Source of the DNA: Rhizodiscina lignyota
Lineage: Eukaryota; Ascomycota; Dothideomycetes; Aulographales; Rhizodiscinaceae
Length of the DNA stretch: 64,000 nucleotides
Reading direction: 5' to 3'
NCBI GenBank assembly: GCA_010015805.1
Contig: ML978124.1
Coordinates: 1-64,000, forward strand
Position 1 is the first letter of the stretch. The number at the start of each line of letters is the position of its first letter. The notes beneath the pieces are model-generated. The model did no database searches. It worked only from the letters and a program-made list of their open reading frames with translations, and had not been told where the DNA came from. The position numbers and the translations under genes were made by a program. Of the stretch, positions 29,301-41,869 are shown in pieces.

Positions 29301-31023
29301 TCGAACTCTGTCTCTTCTTCGGCTCGTAATTCCTATCTCCTTCTCAATCGTCTTTTCGTACACCTTGTACCGTCTGTTGTGGCTCGTTCAACCGGGGATA
29401 TTATATACCACCGTGCATCGTCATCTAGCTCCTGTACATACAACGCAAGTCGAGCGGCACCTATATATTAAGGTTTAGCTGTCAATTCAGGGTACATCTT
29501 TGCATACTCTTACCAGAACCCCGTTTTCGTCTTGCACGCATTACGACATCCCAGTCCGGAGCTTTCGTCTGTTGTCGTGGACTTGCGATGAACTCGGCGC
29601 ACTGTAGCCGACTAAACGAGAGCAGTGACGTCGGCCGACCGCCGAGTCGTGAAATTAGCAATTACGGATGGGCCAACAGAGTCGCTGCGAGTCTTGTCCG
29701 GCAAAATCTCCCAGCGGCCAGCCACAGATGATCGAAATGCTTCGAGAAGAGAACGAGAAGGTCTTGGAAACTCCTACGAGGCTCGGGGCTCGATGTCCAG
29801 TGGAGACGAGAGGAAGGAGTGCGCAGCACGAGACTTCAGTAGGCACGACGCGTGCTTTCCTTCATCCGCAGCCGTTGGGATGGAATCGAGCAGGCGGAAG
29901 GAGCGTGGGAGAGCGATGGAGTTGGAAAGAGCCCCATCGTGCCTTTCCGGCGATGAAGAAGTTATCTGACATCCTTACCTAACTTAAGGCAAATGCAAAA
30001 GGTCCGAAGACACCGTCTTTTGGCTCTCTACACACCAAAACATGGGCCCGTCTCTTCAGCAGGACGAGTTTGCTGGACGTGAGAGGTTCGGCGAGTGGAG
30101 CCAGGGCTCCCAGGCTGACAACCAATCAGCGCGCAAAGGGCCAGATTTTCGCAACCCTTCGATGAGCGTTCCACACCACCGCATCCACATCACCGGCACA
30201 GCTGGCCAGTAGAACCCTCCAAGGCCAGCTAAGGAGCGGGCTTATGCTTGCCATTGAGACATAGCACCACGACCGTCCACGAGCTCGCCCAAGCTGTCTC
30301 CGCCAGCCACCAGGCCAATGTGGTGCCACGACGCCTTTGCCTCCCAAGAGAGCAGCAGGATCGGGTGACCTGGCCACTCACCAGCGGCCAGGAAGGCGTC
30401 CATGTCATTGGAAACAGATCTGCCGCTTGTGCAGGTTGCGGAGCCTCAAAACGCGTCAACGACGATGCATCTCGGGGCGACCGAACTCGTGGCGGCGGAG
30501 AAGACTCCTGGGGCGAACAATGACATGCACGACACCCTTCGGCCCGTTTTGCGCTGTGTGACCGCGCTTATGCAAGATCACGTCGTAAGGCTGAAGGAAA
30601 AGTCTCACTTTGCTACAAAGCCTTGAAGTACAAGCACTGCCGATGTCACCTCGTGAGCCCCGAGAGCTCGCGTACGAAGTCACTTTCTGTCCGCCATCGT
30701 ACACAGAGGATCTATTTCCGGGGCAGGAGTTGTGCGATACCGAGGCGATAACGACATTCAACGCTTTGGCCCTCTATAATCTCTGAAATATAGATTTGGG
30801 CCTCTTTAGGACATTTTTCATTTCTCGACATTACGAAGTTACGATATTAGTTTAGGGTAAAAACGGGATTTGCAGCAAAAGGACATTCAGCGCCCCCAGC
30901 GTCCCGGCGCATGAAATTGGATCGTATTCTCTTGGCGGATGAAAATATTCGAGAACATTGCCAATTCCAGTGCATCCACTATTTTTATCATGTCTTCTCT
31001 TTTGAAGTCCATCGCAAACACTA
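29301..31023. other. 1.7 kb gene-free stretch
   Basis: It lies between the start of the large tail-anchored-protein gene and the 3' end of the urease gene, both on the minus strand. Several overlapping frames of 60-110 codons occur on both strands around 29.6-30.8 kb, but none has a recognisable domain or intron signals. It is most likely a long promoter and 5' leader for the large gene. Confidence 0.45.
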
Positions 31024-33765
31024 TCAATATACAAAGTACGTTTGCGTGAGTGGCAAAGATGTGGAAGGCTCGGCGGTGCACACCATCCCGTCCGCTTCAA
31101 CAGTCTAGCAAAGCATCGTTAGCATCGCCATTTCCCTTTTAAGGAAATTTCAGAAAACTCACATAGCTCTCCGGATCAACTTTCATCTTCGGTTGCAAGT
31201 CGTTAAACTTCATATCCTTCTTTCCAATCTTTCGACATTCCTTCACAGCCTCAATTCTCTTCCGTAAGCCGTACTTCTCCACAGCACCCGACTCAATACT
31301 CGCCTGCGACACAAAGGTGACGCTCATGCCCGGCACAAACGTCGCGAACATCGGCCTCATAATAATCGGCTCGACAGTCGGGATACTCGCGTTTGGATCG
31401 CCCATCTGCGCGTAGCTGATCATTCCGCTCTTCACCACCAGGCTCGGCTTCGTGCCGAAGTTCGCTGGATTCCAGATGACGAGATCCGCTAGTTTTCCGG
31501 GCTCAATGCTACCGATTAGATACCCCATGCCTTGCGTTATTGCCGGATTGATTGTGTATTTCGAAATGTACCGCTTCACCCTAAAATTATCCGCATCGGT
31601 GCCTTCATCTTCTTTCAGGGTACCACGCTGCACTTTGTTCTTGTGAGCGGTATTCCACGTCCGCAGGATGACTTCTCCGCATCGGCCCATAGCCTGTGAG
31701 TCGGACGACATCATGCTGATTGCGCCTAGGTCATGAAGAACATCCTCCGCAGCAATCGTCTCCGCTCTGATACGGCTCTCCGCAAACGCGACGTCCTCGG
31801 GAATATTTCTACTCAAGTGGTGGCACACCATCAGCATATCCAAATGCTCGTCTAGCGTATTTCTGGTATATGGCCTTGTCGGGTTGGTTGAGGATGGCAG
31901 CACATTGTCGTGTTCGACCACCGAGATGATGTCGGGGGCATGTCCGCCTCCGGCGCCTTCGGTATGATAAGTGTGAATGGCCCTGTTCTTGAACGCTTTG
32001 ATTGTCTGCTCAACGAAGCCAGACTCATTCAGCGTGTCAGTGTGAATGAGACATTGAACATCATACTCGTCGCACACTGAAAGACAGGTATCGATCGCAG
32101 CAGGTGTTGTACCCCAATCTTCATGAAGCTTCAGACCACAAACACCTGCTTCGCACTGCTCTTGCAGACCCTTCTTCATGCTATCATTGCCTTTTCCGGT
32201 AATGCCGAAGTTCAGCGGCAACTCATCACAAGCTTGCAGCATCTGCTTAATGTGGTTCGCGCCCGGCGTGCAAGTCGTCGCATTCGTGCCAGTACTCGGT
32301 CCAGTACCTCCTCCAAGCATCGTGGTGATGCCCGCAGCAATGGCTTCGTATGCTTGCTGTGGACAGATAAAGTGGATGTGGGTGTCGAATCCACCTGCTG
32401 TAACAATCTTGTGCTCGCCGGCAATCACATCTGTGCAGCTTCCCACAACCAACTTCGGATCTACACCATCCATTACATCTGGATTGCCTGCCTTGCCAAC
32501 ACCCGCGATGACGCCGTCCTTGATGCCAATGTCGGCTTTGTAGATACCACTCCAGTCCACGATCAGCGCATTCGTGATGACGGTGTCCAGGCACTCAGAA
32601 TCAGGTCGACCGGATGCTTGGCCCATGCCCTCACGAAGTGTCTTACCGCCGCCGAAGGAGCACTCGTCGCCGTAATGCGTGAAATCCTTTTCGACTTTGA
32701 TCCACAAGTCCGTCGCTCCCAAGCGCACGAGGTCGCCGGTCGTGGGGCCAAACATGCTGCAATAAGCTTCGCGGTCCATGGAAGCCGTGTCGATGTGCGC
32801 CGAGTCACCTGCTGGCTCTGGAGCGTGGAGGAAGCCACCCTGTTGCAGCTTTTCGACGATGCTCTCTGCGATGGATGTATCGAGAATATGACCCGGTGCA
32901 ATGCTATTGCCTCCATTGATGATCTGGTTCCCCCCAATCTGCACAAGCGTCACAGTCTTGCTGTCTCCAGGCTCGAAACGGACGGACGTGCCAGCTGGGA
33001 TGTCCAAACGGTATCCATGCGCTCTAATGCGGTCGAATTCAAGCTGCGGGTTAGTCTCGATGAAGTGGTAATGCGAGCCGACCTGGATTGGCCTGTCGCC
33101 CTTACTAACAACCTTCAACTGGATCCTCTTCCGTCCCTCGCTAAGCTTAATCCTCCCTTCCTTCACACAGACGACCGCTCCGGGTTGCTTCTTCGGCTCG
33201 TAGTCTGCTGGATCTGGGAGCGGGAATTTGTCCTGCGATGGGATAGGCAAGAAGCTACCATACAGTGCTTTCTCCAGATCCCCATCATCCGAGCTGACGG
33301 GATTGTGTACGGTGACAAGGTAGGTGCCGCTTGGAAACGTGCCCTCGATCATGAGCTCCGAAAGTGAACTCACGACTGATGGAAGAACATGTCGTCGGCC
33401 GAGCATTTGCTTGCCGATGGACATGAGATCGGCGACTGTGTGGTTGCCATCGCGGACGAGCTATTGAGGATGTTTAGTTGAATTTGTTGTTCAAGTGCTC
33501 GGACATGCGGAAGAAGGGATACCTCTTGCAGATTGTTCGCTATGAGTGCCTGTCCCTGTTAACACGGAAAGTCTCAAAATACGTTTATATTCATACCGTA
33601 GCTTCAGCATGATTTAATTTGACTCCTCTAGCCAGTCTTCTCTGTGCAAGAAGTCCCAATTGCGAAATCACGAACTTGTCAAGCTGTTGAACCTCTTATC
33701 AGCAAACGTTCGTTAAGGTCATTGCCTGGGAGTGGTTCGAATACCTCCTTTGGCACGAGATGCAT
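31024..33765 (-). CDS. URE1: urease, fused single-chain fungal type
   Basis: Five exons: 33745-33765, 33597-33683, 33523-33549, 31163-33460 and 31024-31104; introns 61, 47, 62 and 58 bases. The joined frame gives 837 residues, the usual fungal length, with gamma, beta and alpha parts in one chain. The N-terminus [17 protein letters not shown] and the C-terminus [10 protein letters not shown] appear only after splicing. Nickel-site residues are present: the His pair in [12 protein letters not shown], the lysine to be carbamylated in [11 protein letters not shown], histidines in [13 protein letters not shown] and [15 protein letters not shown], the flap MVCHHLS and the aspartate in [12 protein letters not shown]. 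The enzyme splits urea to ammonia and carbamate in the cytosol and needs accessory proteins, none of which lies here. Two exons are very short (21 and 27 bases). Intact. Confidence 0.97.
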
Positions 33766-34039
33766 ATTTGCACCACAATTGAGCGTCCTCGGTGTTACAG
33801 ACTTAGTTCCAAGCTCATGAAATTCCTTCAATTCCTTATTTGGACATATCCGGTGTGATGTTGGAGGTGAGCACGAGTAATGCGGGGCAGATAACCTTAA
33901 ATTCAGCCCCGCCAATGACGTCGCTGTAAAACCCCAGGCGCATCCTATTATTCGATTTAATCGAGTGATCTGGAATGCGGAGGCTAACATCACCGTTCGT
34001 CCAATGGTACATATTGAATCGAACAGTACATAAATGTGG

Positions 34040-34326
34040 CATCATCATCCTCATCGCCCAGTTTTGGACTGGTTTTCGCGCCCGTGGGCTACGCCTCAGC
34101 TTCCGAGTTGGTATAAGATTTCTTCGAAGCATACCTCGCGGCTCCGATTATATTCGTCTTCTTCATCAACTTCAAGGCGTGGAAGCGCACGAGCTTCAAG
34201 CGCTTGAGGGACATTGATGTCACTAGCGGCAGGAGAGAGATGAAGCTGGCAGAGATCCTTACGGAGGAATGGGAGATTCAAGCGAGATGGCCGAAGTGGA
34301 AGAGGGTTTATAAGTTCTTCTGCTGA
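34040..34326 (+). pseudogene. C-terminal relic of an amino acid permease
   Basis: In one frame from about 34078 the DNA reads GYASASELV, a TAA stop, then DFFEAYLAAPIIFVFFINFK, KRTSFKRLRDIDVTSGRRE and WPKWKRVYKFFC followed by TGA. This is the end of a fungal YAT-family (Gap1-like) permease: last membrane segment, DIDxxSGRRE box and terminal FC. Just upstream ILIAQFWTGF fits the preceding segment but in another frame. No matching N-terminal part is found, so this is a fragment about 90 codons long with at least one stop and one frame change, and it is dead. Confidence 0.7.
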
Positions 34327-34940
34327 ATTAAATCATCAAGATGCAGAATGGGTGGGAAGGACATAAGGGCGGAAGTGGGGCAATAGCATTACACCCAGCC
34401 TTACGCTGGATGTGTCAAAGAAATTGCTGTGTCAGGAACTTGTTGCAAAGTATCTGGGCTCCTTATGTAAATATTGATCTTGGAAATATTCTTGTAAACT
34501 GCGCACTTGGCTCATTCATCAGAGGCGACTATATAAAAGGGAGTTGAAAGACTAACAATTCTATGTCTCAAACCGGCAGTGCTTTTTAGAACGAGCCCAT
34601 GGCTGCTGTCTTTTCACCTCTCCAAATTACTTTCGTTTCCGCAAGAAGTTCCCTCTGTGCGCTAAGCAGCATCAGCAGGTAATGATGCTCATCATCGGCA
34701 CTTCTCAATGGTGCACAACGACAACACAAACCAGCTTCTGAATGCCAGTCATTGCTTCCGGTGCTGCTGGGCTCCTCAGCGCCCTTTAAGTATGCAGCAT
34801 TATACTGAATTGTTTCAACGCCTTTGTTGTGCGCTAATGCGAGCTTGCCCAATAAATAGCACTCTGATTTATTTTTCTCCTTGGAGACATGTCTTGTATG
34901 AAACCATGTTGGGAATGGATTGGGGACGATAGTGTTGCAA

Positions 34941-35347
34941 CTAGCTCATAAAATCAGGTCGGCGGAAGTACCGTCTTCGGCAAATTTTCACCAATACCTG
35001 TTGAGTAGATGGCAATGGCAGCCAATTGAAATACTTTCGGCGATCTCCTCGGCATATTGGAAGGCTCAAGGCTGCTGCGACCAAGTCCTCAGACAGGCTG
35101 CCCGCATATTTCGAAGAGATATCTTGTTGATATTCACCCAACCAAACCAAAACTGAGGAAGCTTTGCTGTAGACTTCCCCATAATCTGCACCTGATGGCC
35201 TTGCTCCAAGCGTTCGAGGCGAGAAGAAGATGGAGGGGAGCTCCGATTTCGGAGAATGGAGCGAAGACAATGCTGCAGCTGGGCTGTTCTGGCGAGAACA
35301 CGGCCTTGACGGTGAGATAGCTCTGCCAGTCGCGTTGTCGGTAACAA
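34941..35347 (-). pseudogene. fossil fragment of a HET-domain gene
   Basis: The stretch carries HQVQIMG and GEVYSKASSVLVWLGE, the hallmark block of the HET domain, followed by a weak CRRRYFRRP match to the downstream block. The reading shifts between frames and there is no complete gene around it, so it is a broken remnant with about two or three breaks. It is unrelated in position to the intact HET gene at 5.7-7.6 kb. Confidence 0.6.
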
Positions 35348-35860
35348 AAACTATAAAGCTATTAAGGTACTTAACTACCCATGCTTCCGGAAGCTAGCTT
35401 CCTTAGGGATGGGCTACCCGATCCATCGGACCATCTTATTATATAAGTCTAGTTATGGACTCGCGTTATTCCATAATGGATTACATCCCTGACCTTTTGG
35501 CTTAACTCAGCATGCCGAAGACCCGCCCCGACTCCCAAGACTCGTTAGAACCCTTCCGCAATTGCGTTAAAACACCAGTCCCCATTGGCACCTTTCTCCA
35601 CAGTCGATAATGACAATTCGAACATAGCAGCGTAGTCAAACTCTATACGATAGTCCTTGAAACAATGTATCAGCAAACGGAAATCTTCCCCAGAGATGCA
35701 TCGACCAACACTGGAAATTTGTAAGACTCTCGCCAAGCGGCCAAGTTGAATAGCTAACACGAATTATCTGTAGTGGGAAAAATTATCCCCATAATCGACA
35801 GCTCCTGATACTGGTGTGTACGCTGAGCTGGCTCCGTCGACCAATCTAATTATCAAATAG

Positions 35861-36953
35861 GGCGGATTCATTGGAATAGCATGGATGTGTCAATTTCAAG
35901 TGATTGTGATTGGCTACACTACGTTCAAACGCTACTCTGGGCTGTACTTTTGGTCTATTTGCTCTGCTACTGTTTCACTGATAATATACACTCTTGGGGT
36001 TCTTTTGTATGACTTTATTCTTGGAGACACGCACGCCTGGATTCCCTCGGTACTGATAACGGCTGGATATCTTATTTTCATTCCCTCGGAATATCTGTTC
36101 ATCTTTTCACGGTATGCAAGTCACAATTCTATACGGGTAATAGAAACATCTGATCATTTTTGATAGGCTCCATTTACTACAGCCTAGCCGGAGGATGGCC
36201 AATTTCGTCAAATGGATGCTTCTGTCAGAGTATCTCCTCATAGAGATTCCGGCGACTACGCTCTATTTAGTAGTAGCCAATACTCCCTACAATCCACTCC
36301 TTGGAGATGTCGTGCAGGTCTATGTAGGCATAAGTGTTGTCCTACTTTCAGCAGTCTTAATGATTGTGTCAAGTCTTTATCTATACCTCGCATGGAGTAA
36401 GTCTACGCTGCCAACCTTCCCTGATCAGAGTTACTAATATACGGTCTTTAGAATTATTCGGACTAAATGCGAGCCCTGAAGTGAAGCGTATCTTTGTGTC
36501 CCTATTCGCTGGAACTACCTTCATCTTCATTCTTTACTGTATTAATATAATTATATGGTTTATCAGTACGTCACGCGATAGGCCTTCCATTATATGCTCT
36601 GAATACTAACGAATGCTATGTAGAAAAAGCAGTGATAAGAGGCTGTTGGCTCCCTTTCGAATTCTCTTGCGTAAGTAATCTCAGATTAATAAGGTTGTAA
36701 TTCCAATCAATACTAATACTAGCTTAGACACTGATAGTAGAGTTCTGGATTCTCAATCACCTTAGCCAGTTGGCGACATCAACATCTCGGGATCTTCAAA
36801 GGTATAGTCTATTACTGTACCAACTTCACACAAAGCAATCAAGACTAACTAAAAATAAGTATAAATATAGAACATGTAGAGACTCAACAACAAAGTGTCC
36901 AAATGGGTAGCACTAGTACAAGCGACGAAAGTCGTAGCTTCTATAGAAAATAA
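35861..36953 (+). CDS. multi-pass fungal membrane protein, 3' end uncertain
   Basis: Exons read as 35861-36110, 36167-36391, 36451-36569 and 36624-36672, with weaker exons to about 36953. The frame includes GYTTFKRYSGLYFWS, PSEYLFIFSRLHLLQPSRRM (across a splice) and RGCWLPFEFSC. At least six hydrophobic spans are seen. The pattern matches a large ascomycete family of seven-helix integral membrane proteins without known function, which differ from RTA1 proteins. The region before 35861 has an in-frame stop, so either an upstream short exon is joined at the AAATAG acceptor or the start is ATG 35885. The 3' part can be spliced in more than one way. One version ends with a polar tail, VETQQQSVQMGSTSTSDES, at the TAA at 36951-36953. 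The gene sits in a decayed region and may itself be decaying. Confidence 0.5.
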
Positions 36954-39100
36954 ATAGCAGTTAGCCATTTTTACGTAAAATGGGTTTAGCTGATGGATCA
37001 GATGCGAATGGATACATGCTTACGAGTTCCTTTGGTCTATGGACTTCTTTGTTGTATAGACTTGAGTAAAGTGTTTTGATCTTCTTTTGCGTAGTTGCAG
37101 AGTGCTTGTGAATTCAGGGCAAATATGGGAGCCGAAGTACCTTTAAATACTCGGGATCTTCCCAAAGTCTGCACGCTTATATTTCCTTCGTGATGCTGAC
37201 AGTTCTATTACTACGCAGCTACGGATATGTTCCCATAATCAGCTTGCAGATTGCATCATCATCATTCGGCCACTGAGATTTAGAGTTCATCCCGTGTCTT
37301 CAGCTTCGACGCACGATAGACAGGATTATAAGCAGTCAGTGCTATTCGGCTATCTAGAATTGCTGGCCTTCAAGACAGGCAGATGGGCCAGTCTTTGAAG
37401 TTTTGGGTCGCTGAACTCGCGATAATCGTGCTTGTGGTTTCAGCAGTTGAGGCTAGAACCTACTAGCTCTATGTGGATTGTGTACCTTTCCAACGGCGTC
37501 ATTTCTTTCGTATACCATCAATCCAATGACGTGATGAATCGCCATTGTCTCGATGTTACATCTGTAGCTGCAATGCAGCAGCCGCAGCTACTTAGCAGGA
37601 TCGGCTCTTGCTCAGTTGTCAAGCTTCCCTCTCGGCGTCTTACTATTGCTTAAGTTGTATCCTCAGCCCGGCGCTTTTCCAATTACTGATCTTGGACTCT
37701 GTTGAGATCAAGAAGGTCTGCCTTCCTAGACCAGTTAGACCGCCTCCTTTAGATGCGTTCTCTTGCTATAGTCGTTGAACGAAGAAATGCCGAGAATATT
37801 GCAATGGACGAACTGAATGCAGCATGCTTTACCGCGAGAAGCGATTCATCGAATGACATTTTAAAGCAATTTTCGCATAAAAAACTGTGCAATACAGCTG
37901 TAAAATGAATCCTTAGTGTATTGGGTTAACTGATCAGAGCACCGAACAAGTTCGTTGTCTCTTTCGAAAATCGTTGAACAGCCCAGCCTTGGCAGCTAGC
38001 CACACACCTTAAGAAACGGCGCGCCCCGTATTACGGGACTCTCAATCCACAAACCCACGGGACACTCGTTTCCTGTCTGGGCCACGCAGGCCACGCGAGC
38101 CACGCGAGGCTAAACTCGAGCGCCTTTGAAGTGGGGAACACGCACATTCCTGGCCACTATCACTCCGTTTTGGCAATCGCTTAGGCTGGGCCTGGACACC
38201 TGAGTCTAGACTTTAACTTTGACGATATGCGACTTTCCGATAGTTGATATCGATGATGTAGAAGATGACGATGCGGATGGTGCACTCATCTTTCGCTAGA
38301 ATGGCAGCTTTGAGAAGTTCACCAATTGTATTCTGTTGCAGCGCCGAGGGTCGCCACGATCAGAATGGTATCGACGCAACTCTTCTTCCAGCTTTAATTG
38401 CCGTAACCTGTGCACAGTTGCATGGAGTGAACTGAAGATGTTCCAAGACTCCAGCAGCCAGCTTGGCATACGTGCCTCCCCACAAGACGAGTGTCTGCCA
38501 CTCTGCTACCTTGGCCGACTAGTAGCAGCGTGAAGAAAGAGCAGGATGAAAGGGTGACGAAAGGAAGAGTTCGTTGAAGTGCGAGTGAAAGAATGAGTGA
38601 GAGAAGTTAACGCATCAGACGCAAAGTCGAAGGATGGTTTCACTGTCCAACGACTATGCCATTTTCGAGCCTACTGCCTCACCTCATCTGATAACCGAGT
38701 GGGTAGTACAAACTTTCAATAGCTCTTCTGAATAATCAGCACACCACATCACCGATTCTCAGAGCATATGATAACATACACCGCCGGTTAATACACCATC
38801 GGTTCATATTGAGCACGTATTGGCTCCTAACGAGACGTAGTATTTACACCTCAACCCCAAATTTTGAGCCCATTGCATATCCTCTCAGAGCCATGCCTTG
38901 TACAAAACGGAAAAACCTAGTAGCAGTCGCTGCGTCTCAGTAGTGCTAAATTTCTCTTCATGAATTGATGCACCGCCTCAAGCGCCGTCGATTGAACAGC
39001 ACAGGCGCCAGGTCCGCATGTCCCATACCCGCAAAATGCAAAAAAGACCGCCAGCCCTAGAGAAGAGGCTTTGAAGAACGAAAGAAGAAACAGTGGCAAA
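36954..39100. other. 2.1 kb gene-poor stretch
   Basis: No frame with recognisable content. Short direct repeats of the type CCACGCGAG occur near 38080-38110 beside a GGCGCGCCCCG stretch. The remainder is of mixed composition and could be decayed repeats or long untranslated DNA. Confidence 0.45.
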
Positions 39101-41015
39101 TCAGCCGGAGCGAGGGAAGATGCGGCCCGCAACACCCTTCCACCATGTCTTCTCAACCCGCCTTGACGGCTCTGCCCCGCTTGCCACAGGCTCCAACGTG
39201 AGGGGCCTTGCAGCAGACGGGCCCTCTCTTACATCCTGCTCCGTGGGCTCGATATCTGCCTCTTCTGTCGTCGTCGTTGGTGGCTGACTCGGCGGCGCAA
39301 CGGCCGCAGGCCCCACGCCTGTGGTCTCACCCGTCACAGGCGCAGGACTCTCTGCAGTTGCTGCAGTTGGATGAATCTCCTGCATCTCACGCGCACCGCC
39401 CACTGCGGTCCTCTGCGTGGTGCCTGCAGGCGCGCTGAACACCCGTCGTCCATTGCTCAAGGCGGTGCGTATGCGCGGGGGAACAGGGACATGCAGTCCA
39501 CCATCGACTACTCTCTCCACAAGACTTCTCTCCTCTCTTCCATGCCCGTTCAGCACCGAAGCGCGCACAATATCCTCGCTGCCGCCATTCCGCACACGAA
39601 TACCTCGTCCGCGTAACCTGCGGACTTGCCGCTCACGGCGCACCATGGTGTTGGTGATGGTCTTCGGGACGTACCCGACGGGGAGCGAGGACTTCTTGCA
39701 CAGCGGGCAGAGCGAAGAGTGTGTGGTGAGGAAGGGGTCGACGCACTCGGCATGGAAGATGTGACCGCAGGGGAGTTCGCGGACCATTGATGGGGAGGGT
39801 TGAGATTCGGTAAAGTCGTCGAGGCAGATTGCGCAGGTCGTTTGCAGCTCGGTTTGCTGCCGGGATGCTCTGGGGGCGGAGAGCACGGAGACGCTGATGT
39901 TAGCGGTGGTCTTGGCCGCTTCGGAATTCGAGCGATTGTGGGTGGCGAGCGTGGCGGGAGCTGATGCTTGAGCGATGTTGTAGGGATAGAGAGGCATCTC
40001 GTCGAGGACTTCTCTCGGCACCATGAGGCGTTTGATACCAAGGGCTTCTAGGTCGATCTCGCCGTTGGCGATGCGTCGTCGGAGTATCGAGCGGCGCTGG
40101 CGTGCGACGAAGTGCATGAGGCCGGATGTGAAGGCGATGATGACGATGAGGAGCGCGAGAACGATAAGAAGGAATACCCATAGGGATGGGATATGTGAAC
40201 CTCCGCCTTTTGCACGTAGGGTCAACCGTTCAATATACAGGCATGCAGCGTGACGTAGGAAAGAAACAACACGAGAATAGACATGTCAAAATGACAAGTA
40301 GAAGTTGACACTCACCAGTACTAATGTCCGCCATCAACCGCACATAATCCGTCGGTCCCACCAGTCCCAAATCACCCAGCTCTTTCCCCTCCGGCACTTG
40401 CGTCATGTTCCCACTGTACGCCGCGAGCTGCTGCATCCACAGCACGCCCAGACTACTCGGCACTGCATACACCGGGAAATTGTACTTGCTCTTCCACGAT
40501 CCGCCATCACCCAAGTCCCAGACCGGATCGCTGTCCAAGGGTGGCGTCTCCGTGCCATTGCCACCACCATCTCTGCTGCTGTTCAGTGTCGAGGCGATAG
40601 AGGACACATTGCTCGACGGTGGAGGTATGTAGAACAGCATCGCAGCGAGGAGGTCAGCGGATGCAGCCTCCAGGAACGCCAACGTGCAGTTCTTGTTCAA
40701 CCACGGCACCAACGCAATCAACTCGTAATTCACCGGCAGGTCTGCCCTATGCGTCGCATTGTGTGGTATCCAGCTACTATTGCTTGCCTGAAGACACGCG
40801 ACCTGCTGCTGCGTGTTTAATGTCGGGACGTACAGCAAGCCGGAGATGTCGTCGTTGGAGGGCGCGCCGGTTGTTGACAAGGTGCGAATCGAGTCCTCGA
40901 GGTCGTACTGGAACGACACGTTGGCCGGCAGCTCGGTCCATCGGTCCTGGGAGGTATCGAAGAATTCGGGGTTCTGGATGGCGAGCGTGACGAGCTCGAT
41001 GCTTTCGGCACTCAT
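39101..41015 (-). CDS. PA-TM-RING-type E3 ubiquitin ligase
   Basis: Two exons, 40316-41015 and 39101-40206, intron 109 bases (GTGAGT...CAAAAG); 601 residues. The first ~235 residues hold many N-glycosylation sequons (NVS, NSS, NAT, NCT, NGT, NMT), so this part is luminal or extracellular and may be a protease-associated-like domain. A membrane span follows at about 241-267 (WVFLLIVLALLIVIIAF). A RING-H2 finger lies at about 358-403: CAIC, then CGHIFHAEC and CPLC. The ~200-residue tail is disordered. Such proteins ubiquitinate membrane cargo in the endosome or vacuole membrane. No classical signal peptide is visible at this ATG and a stop lies just upstream, so the true start may be in an extra upstream exon. 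Confidence 0.88.
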
Positions 41016-41869
41016 CGTGGGCGCTGGGGCGCGCTACGGCGCGAGTGGATTGGGAGGAGGCGGGGGAAGCGGATGTGAGTTCAGAGATGGCGCGTCCGAG
41101 TATGTATAGCTCTGTGTGGTTGTAATTGCATGATTGAGCCAGCGAAAGCGAGGAAGCGAAGGTGGGAGGGTGCGTGAGGGTGCAAGGCGGGAGTTGGAGG
41201 AGTGTAAGTTGGATTGGGGGTGGTGGTGGTGCGAATTGGGGTTGGGTGGATCAGGATCAGGACCAGCCCCGGCCGTGCTTCGCTCCTCCCGCCGCCAGCC
41301 ACGTCTCGGCAAACGGTCAAGCTTTTTGGCAAAAGCTTAGTGCTGCACGCGTCGATGGAAAGCAATGCGATCGCGCGAGCTGCGCCCATTCGTGCCACCT
41401 CCAGCGGTATATCGCTGCGGGACATAATTCACGCGCGCACAATGCCGGGTGCAGCGATTGCGCTCGCATTGCGCGGGTGCAGCAGTCCACTCGACGGCCG
41501 CGCGTCCAAGTGGAATGGTCACGGAGCACGTGCGCTTGCATCACAAATAACAGCCCGGTTGATCAGCAACGCGATAAGCAATCCTGCCCATAATCCCGCT
41601 GCTTCCACAGCGTCGTGCACCATACTCAGACATCCAATTCTAGCAATTCAAACCCTTCCTCCTGCTCCGTAGAGCATCCGCTGATTCTAAACATTCCAAA
41701 GTTCTGATGCATCCCCAAACGAGATAAAACGCCTTCTGATGCAAAACACCCACGTACGCCTCGATCATCTCCATGTCCCATTTGAGACAGTTCGTGCCAG
41801 AGGCTTGGCATCAGATCTCATAAACGTCACAAGTTCGTCTGCCCTCTCCCCAGGTCTTCCCTCATAACC
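41016..41869. other. gene-free stretch
   Basis: About 850 bases between two minus-strand genes. Purine-rich GGGTGGTGGTGG-type sequence occurs near 41215-41245. It should be the promoter of the RING gene. No other feature seen. Confidence 0.45.

Larger units (their letters stand above)
33766..35860. other. decayed gene-poor stretch
   Basis: It contains the permease relic and the HET relic listed separately and no intact gene. Small open frames at 33836-34132 (minus) and 35545-35760 (minus) have protein-like composition but I recognise nothing in them. Confidence 0.5.

Noticed and set aside
32123-33367. 414-codon plus-strand frame
   Set aside because: Antisense shadow of the urease exon; the urease reading is proven by its active-site motifs.
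33836-34132. 98-codon minus frame overlapping the permease relic
   Set aside because: Protein-like composition in part, but no match I can name and it is antisense to a recognisable relic.
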